Source of the DNA: Scatosoma sp045537295
GTDB lineage: Bacteria > Bacillota > Clostridia > Christensenellales > Borkfalkiaceae
Reading direction: 5' to 3'
NCBI GenBank assembly: GCA_045537295.1
Contig: JAZSPG010000110.1
Location: 1-18,904, forward strand
DNA length: 18,904 nt
The position numbers were made by a program, and so were the translations under genes. This document shows, one piece after another, positions 1 to 7,123 of this stretch (positions are counted from its first letter, which is position 1; the number at the start of each line of letters is the position of its first letter). A model generated the notes under the pieces. The model saw only the letters and a program-made list of their open reading frames with translations. It ran no database searches and was not told the DNA's origin.

Positions 1-697
1 CCAACGCACCCGCGATTTTGCTCATTTCGGTAGCCATACCCGTACCCGTAACCACGACTACGCCACGTCCGTACACCACCGTACTGCCCATATAGACCAT
101 ATTTTTTCTATCGCCTAAGGGTACGTCCTTACCGTTTTCCGCCGTGATTGCCTCGGTAATTTTATTGACAGGAACGGATTCGCCCGTAAGCGCCGCTTCC
201 TCGACTTTTAAGCTCGCGCTTTCTAAAACGCGTGCGTCCGCAGGTACGGCGTCGCCCGCCTCCAAAAGCACGATATCACCGACGACGAGTTCTTCGCTGG
301 GTAACACCAAAAGCTTACCGTCGCGCAAGACTTTTGAAGTGGACGCTGACATTTCTTGTAGCGCCTCTATCGCTTTTTCCGCTTTGCTTTCTTGGAATAC
401 GCCCAAAACGGCGTTCAAGACCACAACGGCAAGAATAATGATGACGTCGGCGGGAAACTCACCCTCAATACCCGCAATCACACCGCTGATTACCGCCGCG
501 ACGATTAAGATGATAATCATAGGGTCGGTGAGCTGTTCTAAAAACCGACGAACGAGCGATTTTTTCTTACCCGCCACCAGCTTATTCCTACCGTTCTCCG
601 CAAGTCGTCTTTCCGCCTCTGCACTCGTCAAGCCCTGCGTGGCGGACGATTGTAAATCGGAAAGTACTTTTTCCTTTTCTTGACAATACCTTTTCAT
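1..697 (-). CDS. Cation-transporting P-type ATPase (Ca2+/Mn2+ type), 5' part only
   Basis: This is the first 232 residues of a P-type ATPase; the rest lies off the left edge. Visible in order are an N-terminal cation-ATPase domain (residues about 1-50), two membrane segments (about 58-76 and 83-101), a region ending FQESKAEKAIEAL typical of the calcium-pump group, and the actuator domain with the TGES dephosphorylation motif at 171-174. The phosphorylation site DKTGT would be beyond the edge. The start is ATG at 695-697 behind an AAGGAG site. An upstream manganese riboswitch suggests it exports Mn2+, or Ca2+ and Mn2+, as proposed for the YoaB-type pumps of lactic acid bacteria. The family call is firm; the ion comes from the riboswitch and is inference. 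Confidence 0.9.
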   Translation of the reverse strand, partial: MKRYCQEKEKVLSDLQSSATQGLTSAEAERRLAENGRNKLVAGKKKSLVRRFLEQLTDPMIIILIVAAVISGVIAGIEGEFPADVIIILAVVVLNAVLGVFQESKAEKAIEALQEMSASTSKVLRDGKLLVLPSEELVVGDIVLLEAGDAVPADARVLESASLKVEEAALTGESVPVNKITEAITAENGKDVPLGDRKNMVYMGSTVVYGRGVVVVTGTGMATEMSKIAGAL

Positions 698-722
698 TAT
701 ATACTCCTTAATTTTATTATTA

Positions 723-765
723 CCAAAACAAAGCCCCATATATACCATATAAAGCATACACGGGG
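723..765 (-). terminator. Intrinsic terminator-like hairpin in the ATPase leader
   Basis: On the minus strand CCCC at 762-765 pairs with GGGG at 734-737, extended by about seven A-U and G-U pairs, and is followed by CTTTGTTTT. It sits between the riboswitch aptamer and the ATPase start, where an expression-platform terminator is expected. Read on the plus strand the same hairpin is followed by six T residues, so it could also stop plus-strand transcripts. Confidence 0.6.
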
Positions 766-781
766 TTTTTTACGAACTTAT

Positions 782-899
782 ACTCACCGCGTCGCTTTAT
801 CCTAAGCAGTTAGGTGAGTCTGGCAATTTAAGGTAAGCCAAACCGAAATCGGTTGCGAATGTTGACTTACCACGCTTATGCGCTTGCTACTCCCTCACG
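782..899 (-). promoter_or_regulatory. yybP-ykoY family (Mn2+) riboswitch with switching arm
   Basis: The minus-strand leader contains GGGAGTAGC, then GTCAACAT, then GCCAGACTCACC, the conserved landmarks of yybP-ykoY aptamers. The closing helix P1 forms between 894-898 and 814-818 (GUGAG/CUCAC), and an inner helix forms between GGTAAG and CTTACC. Members of this class bind Mn2+ and commonly control Mn2+ exporters and P-type ATPases, matching the gene downstream. The 3' strand of P1 (813-819) is also fully complementary to 782-788, so P1 and a downstream hairpin are mutually exclusive, as expected for a switch. The aptamer core is about 813-899. Confidence 0.85.
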
Positions 900-913
900 G
901 GATTTATAAATTT

Positions 914-942
914 ATTTTACCATATTTTACCGCACCTGTCAA
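914..942 (-). promoter_or_regulatory. Sigma-A type promoter for the riboswitch and P-type ATPase
   Basis: On the minus strand TTGACA (937-942) is followed after exactly 17 bases by TAAAAT (914-919). Transcription would begin just ahead of the riboswitch. No factor-independent terminator is obvious between yebC and this promoter. Confidence 0.8.
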
Positions 943-968
943 TAAAATAACGGGATAACGATAAAAAA

Positions 969-1763
969 TTATTCCTCGTCCTCGTCGGGCAAGTCTACGT
1001 TATGGTATACGTTCTGCACGTCGTCGTGGTCTTCCAACGCGTCAATCATTTTGAGGAAAGTAGCCACTTTATCCTCAGGCAAGGTAATTTTGCTTTGGGG
1101 AATCATTGCAATTTCCGCTTGCACGAAACGGATTTTTTGTTCTTCTTCCTCGTTTCTTCTGCCCTTAGGCGCAGACGCCATCAGTTCCGCGTTTTTGTCC
1201 TCTAAATACTTACGAACCTCGGAAAACGTTTCGGGCGTAGTGAAGATTTCGTAAACGTCGTCGTCCACAACCACGTCGTCCGCACCCGCTTCGAGCGCGT
1301 ATTCGGTGATGGTGTCCTCGTCTAATTCCACCGTTCTTTCTACGACGATATAACCCTTGTTGTCGAAGTTATAGGATACGCAACCGTTTTGACCGAGCTG
1401 ACCGCCGTGCTTGCTCAAAATAGAACGCACGTCGCCTGCGGTACGGTTGATATTATCGGTAAGCGTCGTGATAATCACCGCCGAACCCGCGATACCGTAG
1501 CCCTCGTAGGTAAGTTCTTTATAATCCGCACCGCTCATTTCACCCGACGCCTTTTTGATACTGCGTTGAATGTTATCGTTAGGCATATTTGCAGCCTTTG
1601 CTTTCGCGATAATATCCGCGAGCTTGCTGTTGGTTTCGGGGTTGGGGTTATTTTTCGCCGCTACCGCAATTTCTCTGCCGAGCTTAGTGAAAATTCTGCC
1701 CTTCGCCGCGTCCGCCTTACCTTTCTTTGCCTGTATGTTGTGCCATTTGCTATGTCCTGACAT
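969..1763 (-). CDS. yebC: YebC/PmpR/TACO1-family protein
   Basis: This 264-residue protein opens with MSGHSKWHNIQAKKGKADAAKG, the hallmark start of the family, and has full family length with the acidic C-terminal end usual for it. The family was long annotated as a DNA-binding transcriptional regulator. Mitochondrial TACO1 and more recent bacterial work point to a role in translation, relieving ribosome stalling on proline-rich stretches, so the product is best called a YebC-family factor. The start is ATG with an AAAGGAG site. It follows the methyltransferase gene by 19 bp and is probably co-transcribed with it. The family call is certain; the molecular role is less settled. Confidence 0.95.
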   Translation of the reverse strand: MSGHSKWHNIQAKKGKADAAKGRIFTKLGREIAVAAKNNPNPETNSKLADIIAKAKAANMPNDNIQRSIKKASGEMSGADYKELTYEGYGIAGSAVIITTLTDNINRTAGDVRSILSKHGGQLGQNGCVSYNFDNKGYIVVERTVELDEDTITEYALEAGADDVVVDDDVYEIFTTPETFSEVRKYLEDKNAELMASAPKGRRNEEEEQKIRFVQAEIAMIPQSKITLPEDKVATFLKMIDALEDHDDVQNVYHNVDLPDEDEE

Positions 1764-1782
1764 ATTTCTTTCTCCTTTATTT

Positions 1783-2532
1783 TTACTCTAAAAACGCCTG
1801 CTTTTTAAGCGCATACGCCAAAATACCCGTCGCAACCGACGCGTTTAGGCTTTCTTGCGTGGATTGCATAGGTATTTTCACCGTATATTCCGCGCGGTTT
1901 TTACATTCCGTCGAAACGCCGTTCGCCTCATTGCCGATTACAAGCGCAAACTTTTCGGGCGGAGTGAACGTAAACACGTTTACCCCGTGCATATCCGCAA
2001 CGATTACGGGTACACCCTCTAATATTTCTAAAATTTCCGAGCGCGAAGCTTGGTAGAGCTTGGTGAAAAATATACCGCTCATACTCGCACGCACGCTCTT
2101 TGGCGAATACGGGTCGGCGCAACCCTCTGTAAGATAAATTTGTGTATAACCCGACGCGTTCGCCGTACGGATAATCGCGCCCATATTCCCAGGGTCTGCT
2201 ACACCGTCCAAAACCAAACACGCGTTTTGCGGTTTTTCCAGCTTATTTACGGGAATTTTGACACGGCAAAGCACGCCTTGCGGAGTTTTTTCGTCCGATA
2301 AAAAACGGAACACCTCCGCGGATACGCGCACGAGCAAGCCGTCGTCCACGGGTAAATCCCCCGTATATTCCTCGCTTACAAACACCCTATCGATAGTATA
2401 CCCGCTTTGCAAACATTCACGAAACATTTTTATCCCTTCGACGAGGAATAAGCCCGTTTGTTTGCGCGCTTTTTTATCTTTGAGACCCGCCGTTTCCTTG
2501 ACGAGCGGATTGTTTTTCGACGTTAAAATCAT
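1783..2532 (-). CDS. TrmH/SpoU-family RNA 2'-O-methyltransferase
   Basis: The 249-residue product has an N-terminal substrate-binding domain (about 1-95, with a FLVEGIKMFREC stretch) and a C-terminal SPOUT methyltransferase domain. The three SpoU motifs are visible: GNMGAIIRTANA (115-126), the IGNEANGVS loop (about 202-210), and IPMQSTQESLNASVA (about 225-240), which form the trefoil knot binding S-adenosylmethionine. Such enzymes 2'-O-methylate ribose in rRNA or tRNA; the exact target cannot be read from sequence (RlmB-like 23S rRNA G2251 methylation is one option). In Bacillus and clostridia a homologue commonly lies near infC-rplT. No strong ribosome binding site precedes the ATG, and a terminator separates it from rplT, so expression may be low. 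Confidence 0.88.
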   Translation of the reverse strand: MILTSKNNPLVKETAGLKDKKARKQTGLFLVEGIKMFRECLQSGYTIDRVFVSEEYTGDLPVDDGLLVRVSAEVFRFLSDEKTPQGVLCRVKIPVNKLEKPQNACLVLDGVADPGNMGAIIRTANASGYTQIYLTEGCADPYSPKSVRASMSGIFFTKLYQASRSEILEILEGVPVIVADMHGVNVFTFTPPEKFALVIGNEANGVSTECKNRAEYTVKIPMQSTQESLNASVATGILAYALKKQAFLE

Positions 2533-2545
2533 TTCGCTTAAAAAT

Positions 2546-2586
2546 GCAAAAAAGCCTTATCCTTTATGCAAGTGAAAGGCTTTTTC
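2546..2586 (-). terminator. Intrinsic terminator after rplT
   Basis: A 10-bp stem forms between AAAAAGCCTT (2576-2585) and AAGGCTTTTT (2549-2558) on the minus strand, with a run of T at the 3' edge. It closes the infC-rpmI-rplT operon. The downstream methyltransferase gene starts 14 bases beyond it, so that gene depends on readthrough or on an internal promoter not identified here. Confidence 0.8.
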
Positions 2587-2596
2587 CAAGACGCTA

Positions 2597-2947
2597 TTAA
2601 AGCGCCGATTTTGCTTTTTCTACAAGTTGCGCGAATGCAGGCGCGTCATTCACCGCCAAATCCGCAAGCACCTTTCTGTTCAAATTGATACCCGCAACTT
2701 TAAGACCGTGCATCAACTTGCTGTAAGAAATACCGTTAATTCTCGCCGCTGCGTTAATTCTCGCAATCCAAAGACGACGGAAATCTCTCTTTCTTCTTCT
2801 TCTACCGATAAACGCATAGTTAAGCGATTTCATTACCGCTTCACGCGCGATTCTGTAAGATTTGCTCTTGTTGCCGAAGTAGCCTTTGGCAAGTTTCAAA
2901 ATTTTTCTACGCTTTTTAACGCCGTTCACTGCTCTCTTAATACGCAT
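2597..2947 (-). CDS. rplT: 50S ribosomal protein L20
   Basis: At 116 residues this is normal L20 length. The start MRIKRAVNGVKKRRKILKLA is diagnostic of the family. The basic N-terminal helix binds 23S rRNA early in large-subunit assembly, and the C-terminal globular part (from about residue 60) carries the site used for autogenous control in bacteria. It is the last gene of infC-rpmI-rplT, 19 bp after rpmI, and is followed directly by a terminator. In Bacillus L20 represses this operon through the infC leader; the leader seen here is compatible with that but not proven. Confidence 0.98.
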   Translation of the reverse strand: MRIKRAVNGVKKRRKILKLAKGYFGNKSKSYRIAREAVMKSLNYAFIGRRRRKRDFRRLWIARINAAARINGISYSKLMHGLKVAGINLNRKVLADLAVNDAPAFAQLVEKAKSAL

Positions 2948-2966
2948 ATTCTTCTATCTCCTTTTC

Positions 2967-3167
2967 TTATTTCTTGTAGGGCATCATACTCTTGACGGTG
3001 CTCTCTTGGGTGGAAGAAACAAGCGTAACTTGGCGCAGGTTTCTCTTTCTCTTTCTGTTCTTGGTTTCTGCTTTGTGGTTTTTACCGCTGTGCGAACGGT
3101 TCACTTTACCCGAACCGGTGAGCCAGAAACGCTTTTTCGTGCTACTATGTGTTTTCTGTTTAGGCAT
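2967..3167 (-). CDS. rpmI: 50S ribosomal protein L35
   Basis: The 66-residue, very basic protein starts MPKQKTHSSTKKRFWLTGSGK, an unmistakable L35 start, and contains the SHSGKNH stretch seen in the family. It is a structural protein of the large ribosomal subunit. A GGAGG site lies seven bases before the ATG. The 92-bp gap from infC holds a short CTTGCC/GGCAAG hairpin (3210-3225). It sits in the conserved infC-rpmI-rplT order. Confidence 0.97.
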   Translation of the reverse strand: MPKQKTHSSTKKRFWLTGSGKVNRSHSGKNHKAETKNRKRKRNLRQVTLVSSTQESTVKSMMPYKK

Positions 3168-3259
3168 ATCTTTATCCTCCGAAAAAATTTTTAACTGTTT
3201 TTATAACAACTTGCCCTAAGGCAAGGCTTGTCCTAAGCTGTTACCCGCTTATTTGCAGG

Positions 3260-3769
3260 TTATTTTGCTGGCGAAAGAATCATTAAAATGTTTCTTCCTT
3301 CCGTCTTGGGTTCTTTATCCATCACGGCTTTCCCGCCGAGCATATCAAAGAACCGTTTCATAACGTCCAAACCCATCGACGCGTGCGCCATCTGTCTACC
3401 GCGCATACGGATAGAAACCTTTACCTTGTTCCCGTCCCCGAGCATTTCAACCGTCTTTTTCGCCTTGACGTTCAAATCCCCGATATCAATCGTCATAGAA
3501 AGGTAAATTTCCTTTAATTCCACAACCTTTTGGTTTTTACGGTTTTCCTTTTCGCGTTTCGCCTGTTCAAACTTAAACTTACCGTAATTCATAATTTTGC
3601 ATACGGGCGGGTTTGCGTTGGGGGAAATTTTAACGAGGTCAAGCCCCTCCTCCTCAGCAATCGCAAGCGCCTCTCGCGCGCTCATAATTCCAAGCTGTTC
3701 TCCCGTAGCGGAAATGACTCGCACTTCCCTGTCACGAATATTCTCGTTGATTTGATGTTGGTCTTTAAT
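3260..3769 (-). CDS. infC: Translation initiation factor IF-3, ATT start codon
   Basis: IF-3 binds the 30S subunit, prevents premature 50S joining, and proofreads start codon choice. The best-known start signal here is not ATG: in frame, ATT at 3767-3769 opens a reading that continues KDQHQINENIRDREVRVI, matching the conserved IF-3 N-terminus, with an AGAGGT site eight bases upstream. This gives 169 residues, the usual length; starting at the in-frame GTG (3722-3724) would delete the conserved INEXIRDREVR segment. The N domain spans about 1-80, the basic linker about 75-90, and the C domain about 90-169 with IRMRGRQMAH. An ATT start is known in E. coli and Bacillus infC and lets IF-3 repress its own translation. 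First gene of its operon. Confidence 0.95.
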   Translation of the reverse strand: MKDQHQINENIRDREVRVISATGEQLGIMSAREALAIAEEEGLDLVKISPNANPPVCKIMNYGKFKFEQAKREKENRKNQKVVELKEIYLSMTIDIGDLNVKAKKTVEMLGDGNKVKVSIRMRGRQMAHASMGLDVMKRFFDMLGGKAVMDKEPKTEGRNILMILSPAK

Positions 3770-3908
3770 GGTCGTATACCTCTCGAAAAATAATAACGGG
3801 TTGCTTTACGCAAAAGCAACCCGCAATAATCCCGCTAAAATCCCATCGGAAAATTATTGAGCCGTACAATTAACGTCGCACGGCGAGAAGGTTCACTCCT
3901 GCTTAGCT
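3770..3908 (-). promoter_or_regulatory. infC-rpmI-rplT mRNA leader, candidate L20-leader type
   Basis: About 140 bases of untranslated leader separate the promoter from the infC ATT codon. It contains a hairpin GCCGTGC/GTACGGC and, closer to infC, a strong terminator-like hairpin. In Bacillus this operon is controlled by L20 binding a leader of this layout (Rfam L20_leader). The assignment rests on position and structure; I cannot confirm the L20-binding fold by eye. Confidence 0.55.
3787..3823 (-). terminator. Attenuator hairpin in the infC leader
   Basis: On the minus strand CGGGTTGCTTT pairs with AAAGCAACCCG around a short loop (3797-3823) and is followed by TTATTATTTTT. It lies between the promoter and infC, so full termination here would silence the whole operon; it is therefore best read as a regulated attenuator. 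Confidence 0.75.
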
Positions 3909-3913
3909 CTAAT

Positions 3914-3943
3914 AGTTTACCACAAGATACGCCTCTCTGTCAA
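3914..3943 (-). promoter_or_regulatory. Sigma-A type promoter for infC-rpmI-rplT
   Basis: TTGACA (3938-3943) and TAAACT (3914-3919) on the minus strand are separated by 18 bases. The start of transcription would fall near 3907, giving a leader of about 140 bases before infC. It lies between the thrS stop and infC, so infC does not depend on thrS transcription. Confidence 0.75.
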
Positions 3944-3990
3944 CTGTTTTTCCTATGATTTTTTACAAAATTTCGTACTTTTTTATTTTT

Positions 3991-5898
3991 TTAGAACGCA
4001 ATCTTGCCCTCGATATCCGCAAGTACCGTAGAAATAAACTCGTCCACGCCAACCGCGCCCATATCGCCCTTGTCGCGACGGCGAACGGCTACTTGTTTCG
4101 TTTCCGACTCTTTTTCACCGACAATCAACATATACGGTACTTTTTCCATTTGCGCCTCGCGGATTTTATAACCGATTTTCTCGTTCCGCTCGTCCACGCT
4201 CACGCGGATGCCCGCCTCGCGCATCTTCGCACAAATCTCTTTCGCATACCCCTCCTGTCTATCGGTAATCGGCAAAATTTTCACTTGCAACGGCGAAAGC
4301 CATACGGGGAATTTGCCTGCGAAATGTTCGATTAAGATACCGATAAAGCGTTCAATCGAGCCGAACACGACGCGGTGTACCATAATCGGTTGGTGTTTTG
4401 CGCCGTCCTCGCCCACGTATTCCATTTCAAATCTTTGGGGAAGTTGGAAGTCGAGCTGAATCGTACCGCATTGCCAAGTTCTGCCTATCGAGTCTTCCAA
4501 ATGGAAGTCGATTTTCGGACCGTAGAACGCGCCGTCACCCTCGTTGACGACGTATTGCATTTTCATATCGTCCAAAGCCGAACGGAGTGCGTCGGTAGCG
4601 GTGTTCCAGTCCTCGTCGCTACCCATACTGTTTTCAGGACGGGTGGAAAGTTCGACGTGGTACTTAAACCCAAACAGCGTATACACCTCGTTGATAAGCC
4701 GAACAATCCCTTTAATTTCGTCCTTTATCTGTTCGCGCGTCATAAAGATATGCGCGTCGTCCTGCGTAAAGCAACGCACGCGGAAAAGCCCGTGAAGCTG
4801 ACCGGATTTTTCGTGACGGTGTACCGTTCCCAGCTCGCCCATACGGATAGGCAAATCCTTATAGCTGTGCGGTTCGTTTTTATACACCAACACACCGCCG
4901 GGGCAGTTCATAGGTTTAATCGCGAAATCTTCCTCGTCCACTTTCGTCGTGTACATATTGTTTCTGTAATGCGACCAGTGTCCCGAAGTTTCCCAAAGCG
5001 TTTTGTTGAGCATTATCGGCGTAGATACTTCTACGTATCCCTCGCGCGTATGGATTTGACGCCAATAGTCGATAAGCGTGTTTTTAAGCACCATACCGTT
5101 GGGCAGGAAGAAAGGCAAGCCCTTGCCCTCGTTCATAAGCGCAAACAGTTTTAATTCCTTGCCCACTTTTAAGTGGTCGCGCTTTTTCGCCTCTTCGAGC
5201 ATTGTGAAATACGCGTCCATTTCGTCTTTTTTTGCAAATGCCGTACCGTAAATACGGGTGAGCATTTTATTATGCTCGTCACCGCGCCAGTACGCGCCCG
5301 CGATACTCGTCAGCTTAAACGCTTTGATTTTACCCGTCGAGGGAAGGTGCGGACCTCTGCAAAGGTCGGTAAAATTGCCTTGCTTATAGAACGAAATAGT
5401 TTCGCCCTCGGGTAAGTCCTCGATAAGCTCGACCTTATAATCCTCGTTGTAGCTTTGCATAAGCGCAATCGCCTTGTCCTTAGGCAAGGTAAAGCGTTCG
5501 ATAGGGAAATTTCCCTTGATGATTTTTTTCATTTCCGCCTCTACCTTGGACAAATCCCCCGCGGAAATAGGCGTTACGAAATCGACGTCGTAATAAAATC
5601 CGTTTTCGATAACGGGGCCTATCGAAAGTTTACAGGTGGGATACACCGTTTTCAACGCCTGTGCAAGCACGTGCGCGCAGGTATGGCGGTACACGTTTAA
5701 CCCCTCTTTGTCTTTCAAAGTGATAATTTCCAACGTGTCCTTTTCGCTAAGTTTGTGGGACAAATCCACCAACTCGCCGTTCACTTTCGCGCAAACCGCG
5801 TTTCTTGCCAAGCCCTCGGAAATCGCAAGCGACGCCTCGTACGCCGTCGCGCCTTCGTTCAGCTCCATTTCGTCGCCGTTTTTGAGTACGATTTTCAT
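3991..5898 (-). CDS. thrS: Threonyl-tRNA synthetase
   Basis: The 635-residue enzyme charges tRNA-Thr. Domains in order: TGS (about 1-62), the second additional/editing domain (about 65-225) with the zinc-type HTCAH at 72-76 and CRGPH at 180-184 that removes mischarged serine, the class II catalytic core (about 240-535) with MNCPGG at 330-335 and the motif 2 loop VHRHEKSGQLHGLFRVR, and a C-terminal anticodon-binding domain. All landmark residues for an active synthetase with editing are present. The ATG is preceded by GGAGGA. Its own promoter and T-box lie upstream, so it is regulated by uncharged tRNA-Thr separately from its neighbours. Confidence 0.98.
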   Translation of the reverse strand: MKIVLKNGDEMELNEGATAYEASLAISEGLARNAVCAKVNGELVDLSHKLSEKDTLEIITLKDKEGLNVYRHTCAHVLAQALKTVYPTCKLSIGPVIENGFYYDVDFVTPISAGDLSKVEAEMKKIIKGNFPIERFTLPKDKAIALMQSYNEDYKVELIEDLPEGETISFYKQGNFTDLCRGPHLPSTGKIKAFKLTSIAGAYWRGDEHNKMLTRIYGTAFAKKDEMDAYFTMLEEAKKRDHLKVGKELKLFALMNEGKGLPFFLPNGMVLKNTLIDYWRQIHTREGYVEVSTPIMLNKTLWETSGHWSHYRNNMYTTKVDEEDFAIKPMNCPGGVLVYKNEPHSYKDLPIRMGELGTVHRHEKSGQLHGLFRVRCFTQDDAHIFMTREQIKDEIKGIVRLINEVYTLFGFKYHVELSTRPENSMGSDEDWNTATDALRSALDDMKMQYVVNEGDGAFYGPKIDFHLEDSIGRTWQCGTIQLDFQLPQRFEMEYVGEDGAKHQPIMVHRVVFGSIERFIGILIEHFAGKFPVWLSPLQVKILPITDRQEGYAKEICAKMREAGIRVSVDERNEKIGYKIREAQMEKVPYMLIVGEKESETKQVAVRRRDKGDMGAVGVDEFISTVLADIEGKIAF

Positions 5899-5960
5899 AA
5901 AAATAATCCTCCGTAATTCTTCCGTTCGTTATAAATTGAATATAAATTGAATATAAAAAT

Positions 5961-5995
5961 AAAAAATCCTTAAACCCCTATCAAGAGTTTAAGGA
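5961..5995 (-). terminator. T-box terminator of thrS
   Basis: On the minus strand TCCTTAAAC (5987-5995) pairs with GTTTAAGGA (5967-5975) and is followed by TTTTTT. The same TCCTTAA strand can instead pair with TTAAGG of the T-box sequence (6024-6029), so terminator and antiterminator are mutually exclusive. Confidence 0.88.
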
Positions 5996-6176
5996 CGCGA
6001 TTTTTTTCTTTCGCGCGGTTCCACCTTAATTGTCGCGGAATATCCTCCGCAACCGCTTTTTATTTTTTTATCCTATCCAACGATAAAGCGGTTTCGCAAA
6101 CGTATCGGAACGCCCGTTTTTCAGCCGAGAACGGCGCTCTCTGTGTTTCCGTCTTACGACGCTACTTGTCTTTACC
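5961..6176 (-). promoter_or_regulatory. T-box riboswitch controlling thrS, probable Thr specifier ACG
   Basis: This fills most of the 341-bp gap between thrS and the YtxC-like gene. Reading the minus strand, it shows the AGTA-like start, AGAGAG, GGCTGAAA in the Stem I apical region, and the conserved T-box sequence AAGGTGGAACCGCG (6014-6027), which binds the free CCA end of an uncharged tRNA. The antiterminator pairs TTAAGG and GCGCG with CGCG and CCTTAA. A triplet ACG (threonine) at 6101-6103, in GATACGTTT, sits where the specifier codon is expected. Uncharged tRNA-Thr would allow readthrough into thrS. Confidence 0.92.
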
Positions 6177-6182
6177 TCCTCT

Positions 6183-6212
6183 ATTCTACCCCATTTCCCT
6201 TACTTTTGTCAA
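6183..6212 (-). promoter_or_regulatory. Sigma-A type promoter for the thrS T-box transcript
   Basis: TTGACA (6207-6212) and TAGAAT (6183-6188) on the minus strand are 18 bases apart. It lies just after the stop codon of the YtxC-like gene and immediately before the start of the T-box. Confidence 0.82.
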
Positions 6213-6239
6213 CCGTTTTCAAGAACCTTTTTTATATTT

Positions 6240-6938
6240 TCAGCAAAAAACCGCTTTTCCGCCGTAATACTTTTTCAAAAACCGCCTCGTATCCTCGTCC
6301 GTTTCCCCAAAGCAATACACCCGTTCGGCTTGCCCTAATAAAATCTCGCCGATTACCGTTTCCGCGCCCGTGAGCGTACTGCGCGACAAAACGCGGTATT
6401 CCTCGTCGTACACCTTACCGCCCTTTACGAACAGTTTACCCTCGCCGTCCTCCGTTAAGAACTCTAAAAAACCTTCAAGCGACGCGACGTTCATATCGGA
6501 CGGAACGTATTCTGCTATCCCTTCCCAGCGCTTTTTCAGCTCGCGCAAGCGGAAATGGTACACCCCGTCCAAGCAATAATTATTCCCCCCGCCCAAACGC
6601 CGATAGGCGTACGCCCTATCGTCTTTATAATCCGCCGCTACGAGCGCGGTAAAAAGCAAGCGTTTTTGTTCCTCGCTTAAAAGCGGTAAGGACAAACGCT
6701 TTTCAAAAAACGCGTATTTATACCCCACGGCAATAATATCCGCCATATTTTCCTCTGCAAACCGTTTCACGTACGGGCAGTAGGCGCGTTCGGCGCGAAA
6801 GGCAAGCTCGGCGTATTCGCCCTCGGCTTTGAATTGACAAACGGCGGGTAAAAAGGAAAACCGTTCTTGTACCCGACCGTATAAGTAAGACATATATACG
6901 GCGTTATAGCCGTTTTGCGTTATCGTTATTTCTTCCAC
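6240..6938 (-). CDS. YtxC-like protein (putative sporulation-associated), start uncertain
   Basis: I take this as a member of the YtxC-like family of unknown function. The case rests on position, directly upstream of thrS as ytxC is in Bacillus subtilis, and on the C-terminal pattern: a hydrophobic segment TGAETVIGEILLGQAERVYCF followed by RRFLKKYYGGKAVFC, like the family's closing segment. There is no signal peptide and no clear membrane span. The open frame extends to 7064, but that part runs through the leuS promoter and is low-complexity, so the real start is probably GTG at 6936-6938 or ATG at 6891-6893; neither has a good ribosome binding site. A sporulation-type promoter motif lies just upstream. 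Function is not known. Confidence 0.6.
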   Translation of the reverse strand: MEEITITQNGYNAVYMSYLYGRVQERFSFLPAVCQFKAEGEYAELAFRAERAYCPYVKRFAEENMADIIAVGYKYAFFEKRLSLPLLSEEQKRLLFTALVAADYKDDRAYAYRRLGGGNNYCLDGVYHFRLRELKKRWEGIAEYVPSDMNVASLEGFLEFLTEDGEGKLFVKGGKVYDEEYRVLSRSTLTGAETVIGEILLGQAERVYCFGETDEDTRRFLKKYYGGKAVFC

Positions 6939-6944
6939 ACCATT

Positions 6945-6973
6945 ATTGTATGCCACGGCGCGAAAATTATTTA
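6945..6973 (-). promoter_or_regulatory. Candidate sporulation sigma-E type promoter for the YtxC-like gene
   Basis: The minus strand has CATACAAT at 6945-6952, a full match to the Bacillus sigma-E -10 consensus, and AAATAAT at 6967-6973, a partial -35 match, 14 bases apart. No good sigma-A promoter was found for this gene. Transcription would start almost on the GTG codon at 6938, which argues either for a start further inside or against this promoter. Confidence 0.4.
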
Positions 6974-7016
6974 TTCCAAAACCGCAAATACCGCGCTTTT
7001 GTGCTTGCGTATTTGC

Positions 7017-7045
7017 TTGACTTGTCGAAAAAAATCCTTTATAAT
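7017..7045 (+). promoter_or_regulatory. Sigma-A type promoter for leuS
   Basis: TTGACT (7017-7022) and TATAAT (7040-7045) are 17 bases apart, near consensus. The leader to leuS is only about 70 bases, with one ACGCGC/GCGCGT hairpin and no T-box, so leuS is not T-box controlled here. Confidence 0.82.
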
Positions 7046-7123
7046 ATATAATGTTGTAAATCATAAGGAATAATTTTACTACGCGCAGAAAAAAAACGCG
7101 CGTTAAATCGGAGGTCTTTTATT

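Noticed and set aside
144..683. Plus-strand open frame of 179 codons
   Set aside because: It is antisense to a P-type ATPase with clear motifs and has the serine/threonine-rich bias of a shadow frame.
6939..7064. Longer N-terminus for the YtxC-like protein starting at 7064
   Set aside because: This stretch overlaps the near-consensus leuS promoter on the other strand, is low-complexity, lacks a ribosome binding site and does not look like protein-coding sequence.
7046..7123. T-box or leader peptide regulating leuS
   Set aside because: The leader is only about 70 bases, has no T-box sequence or AGAGAG element and only a small GC hairpin.
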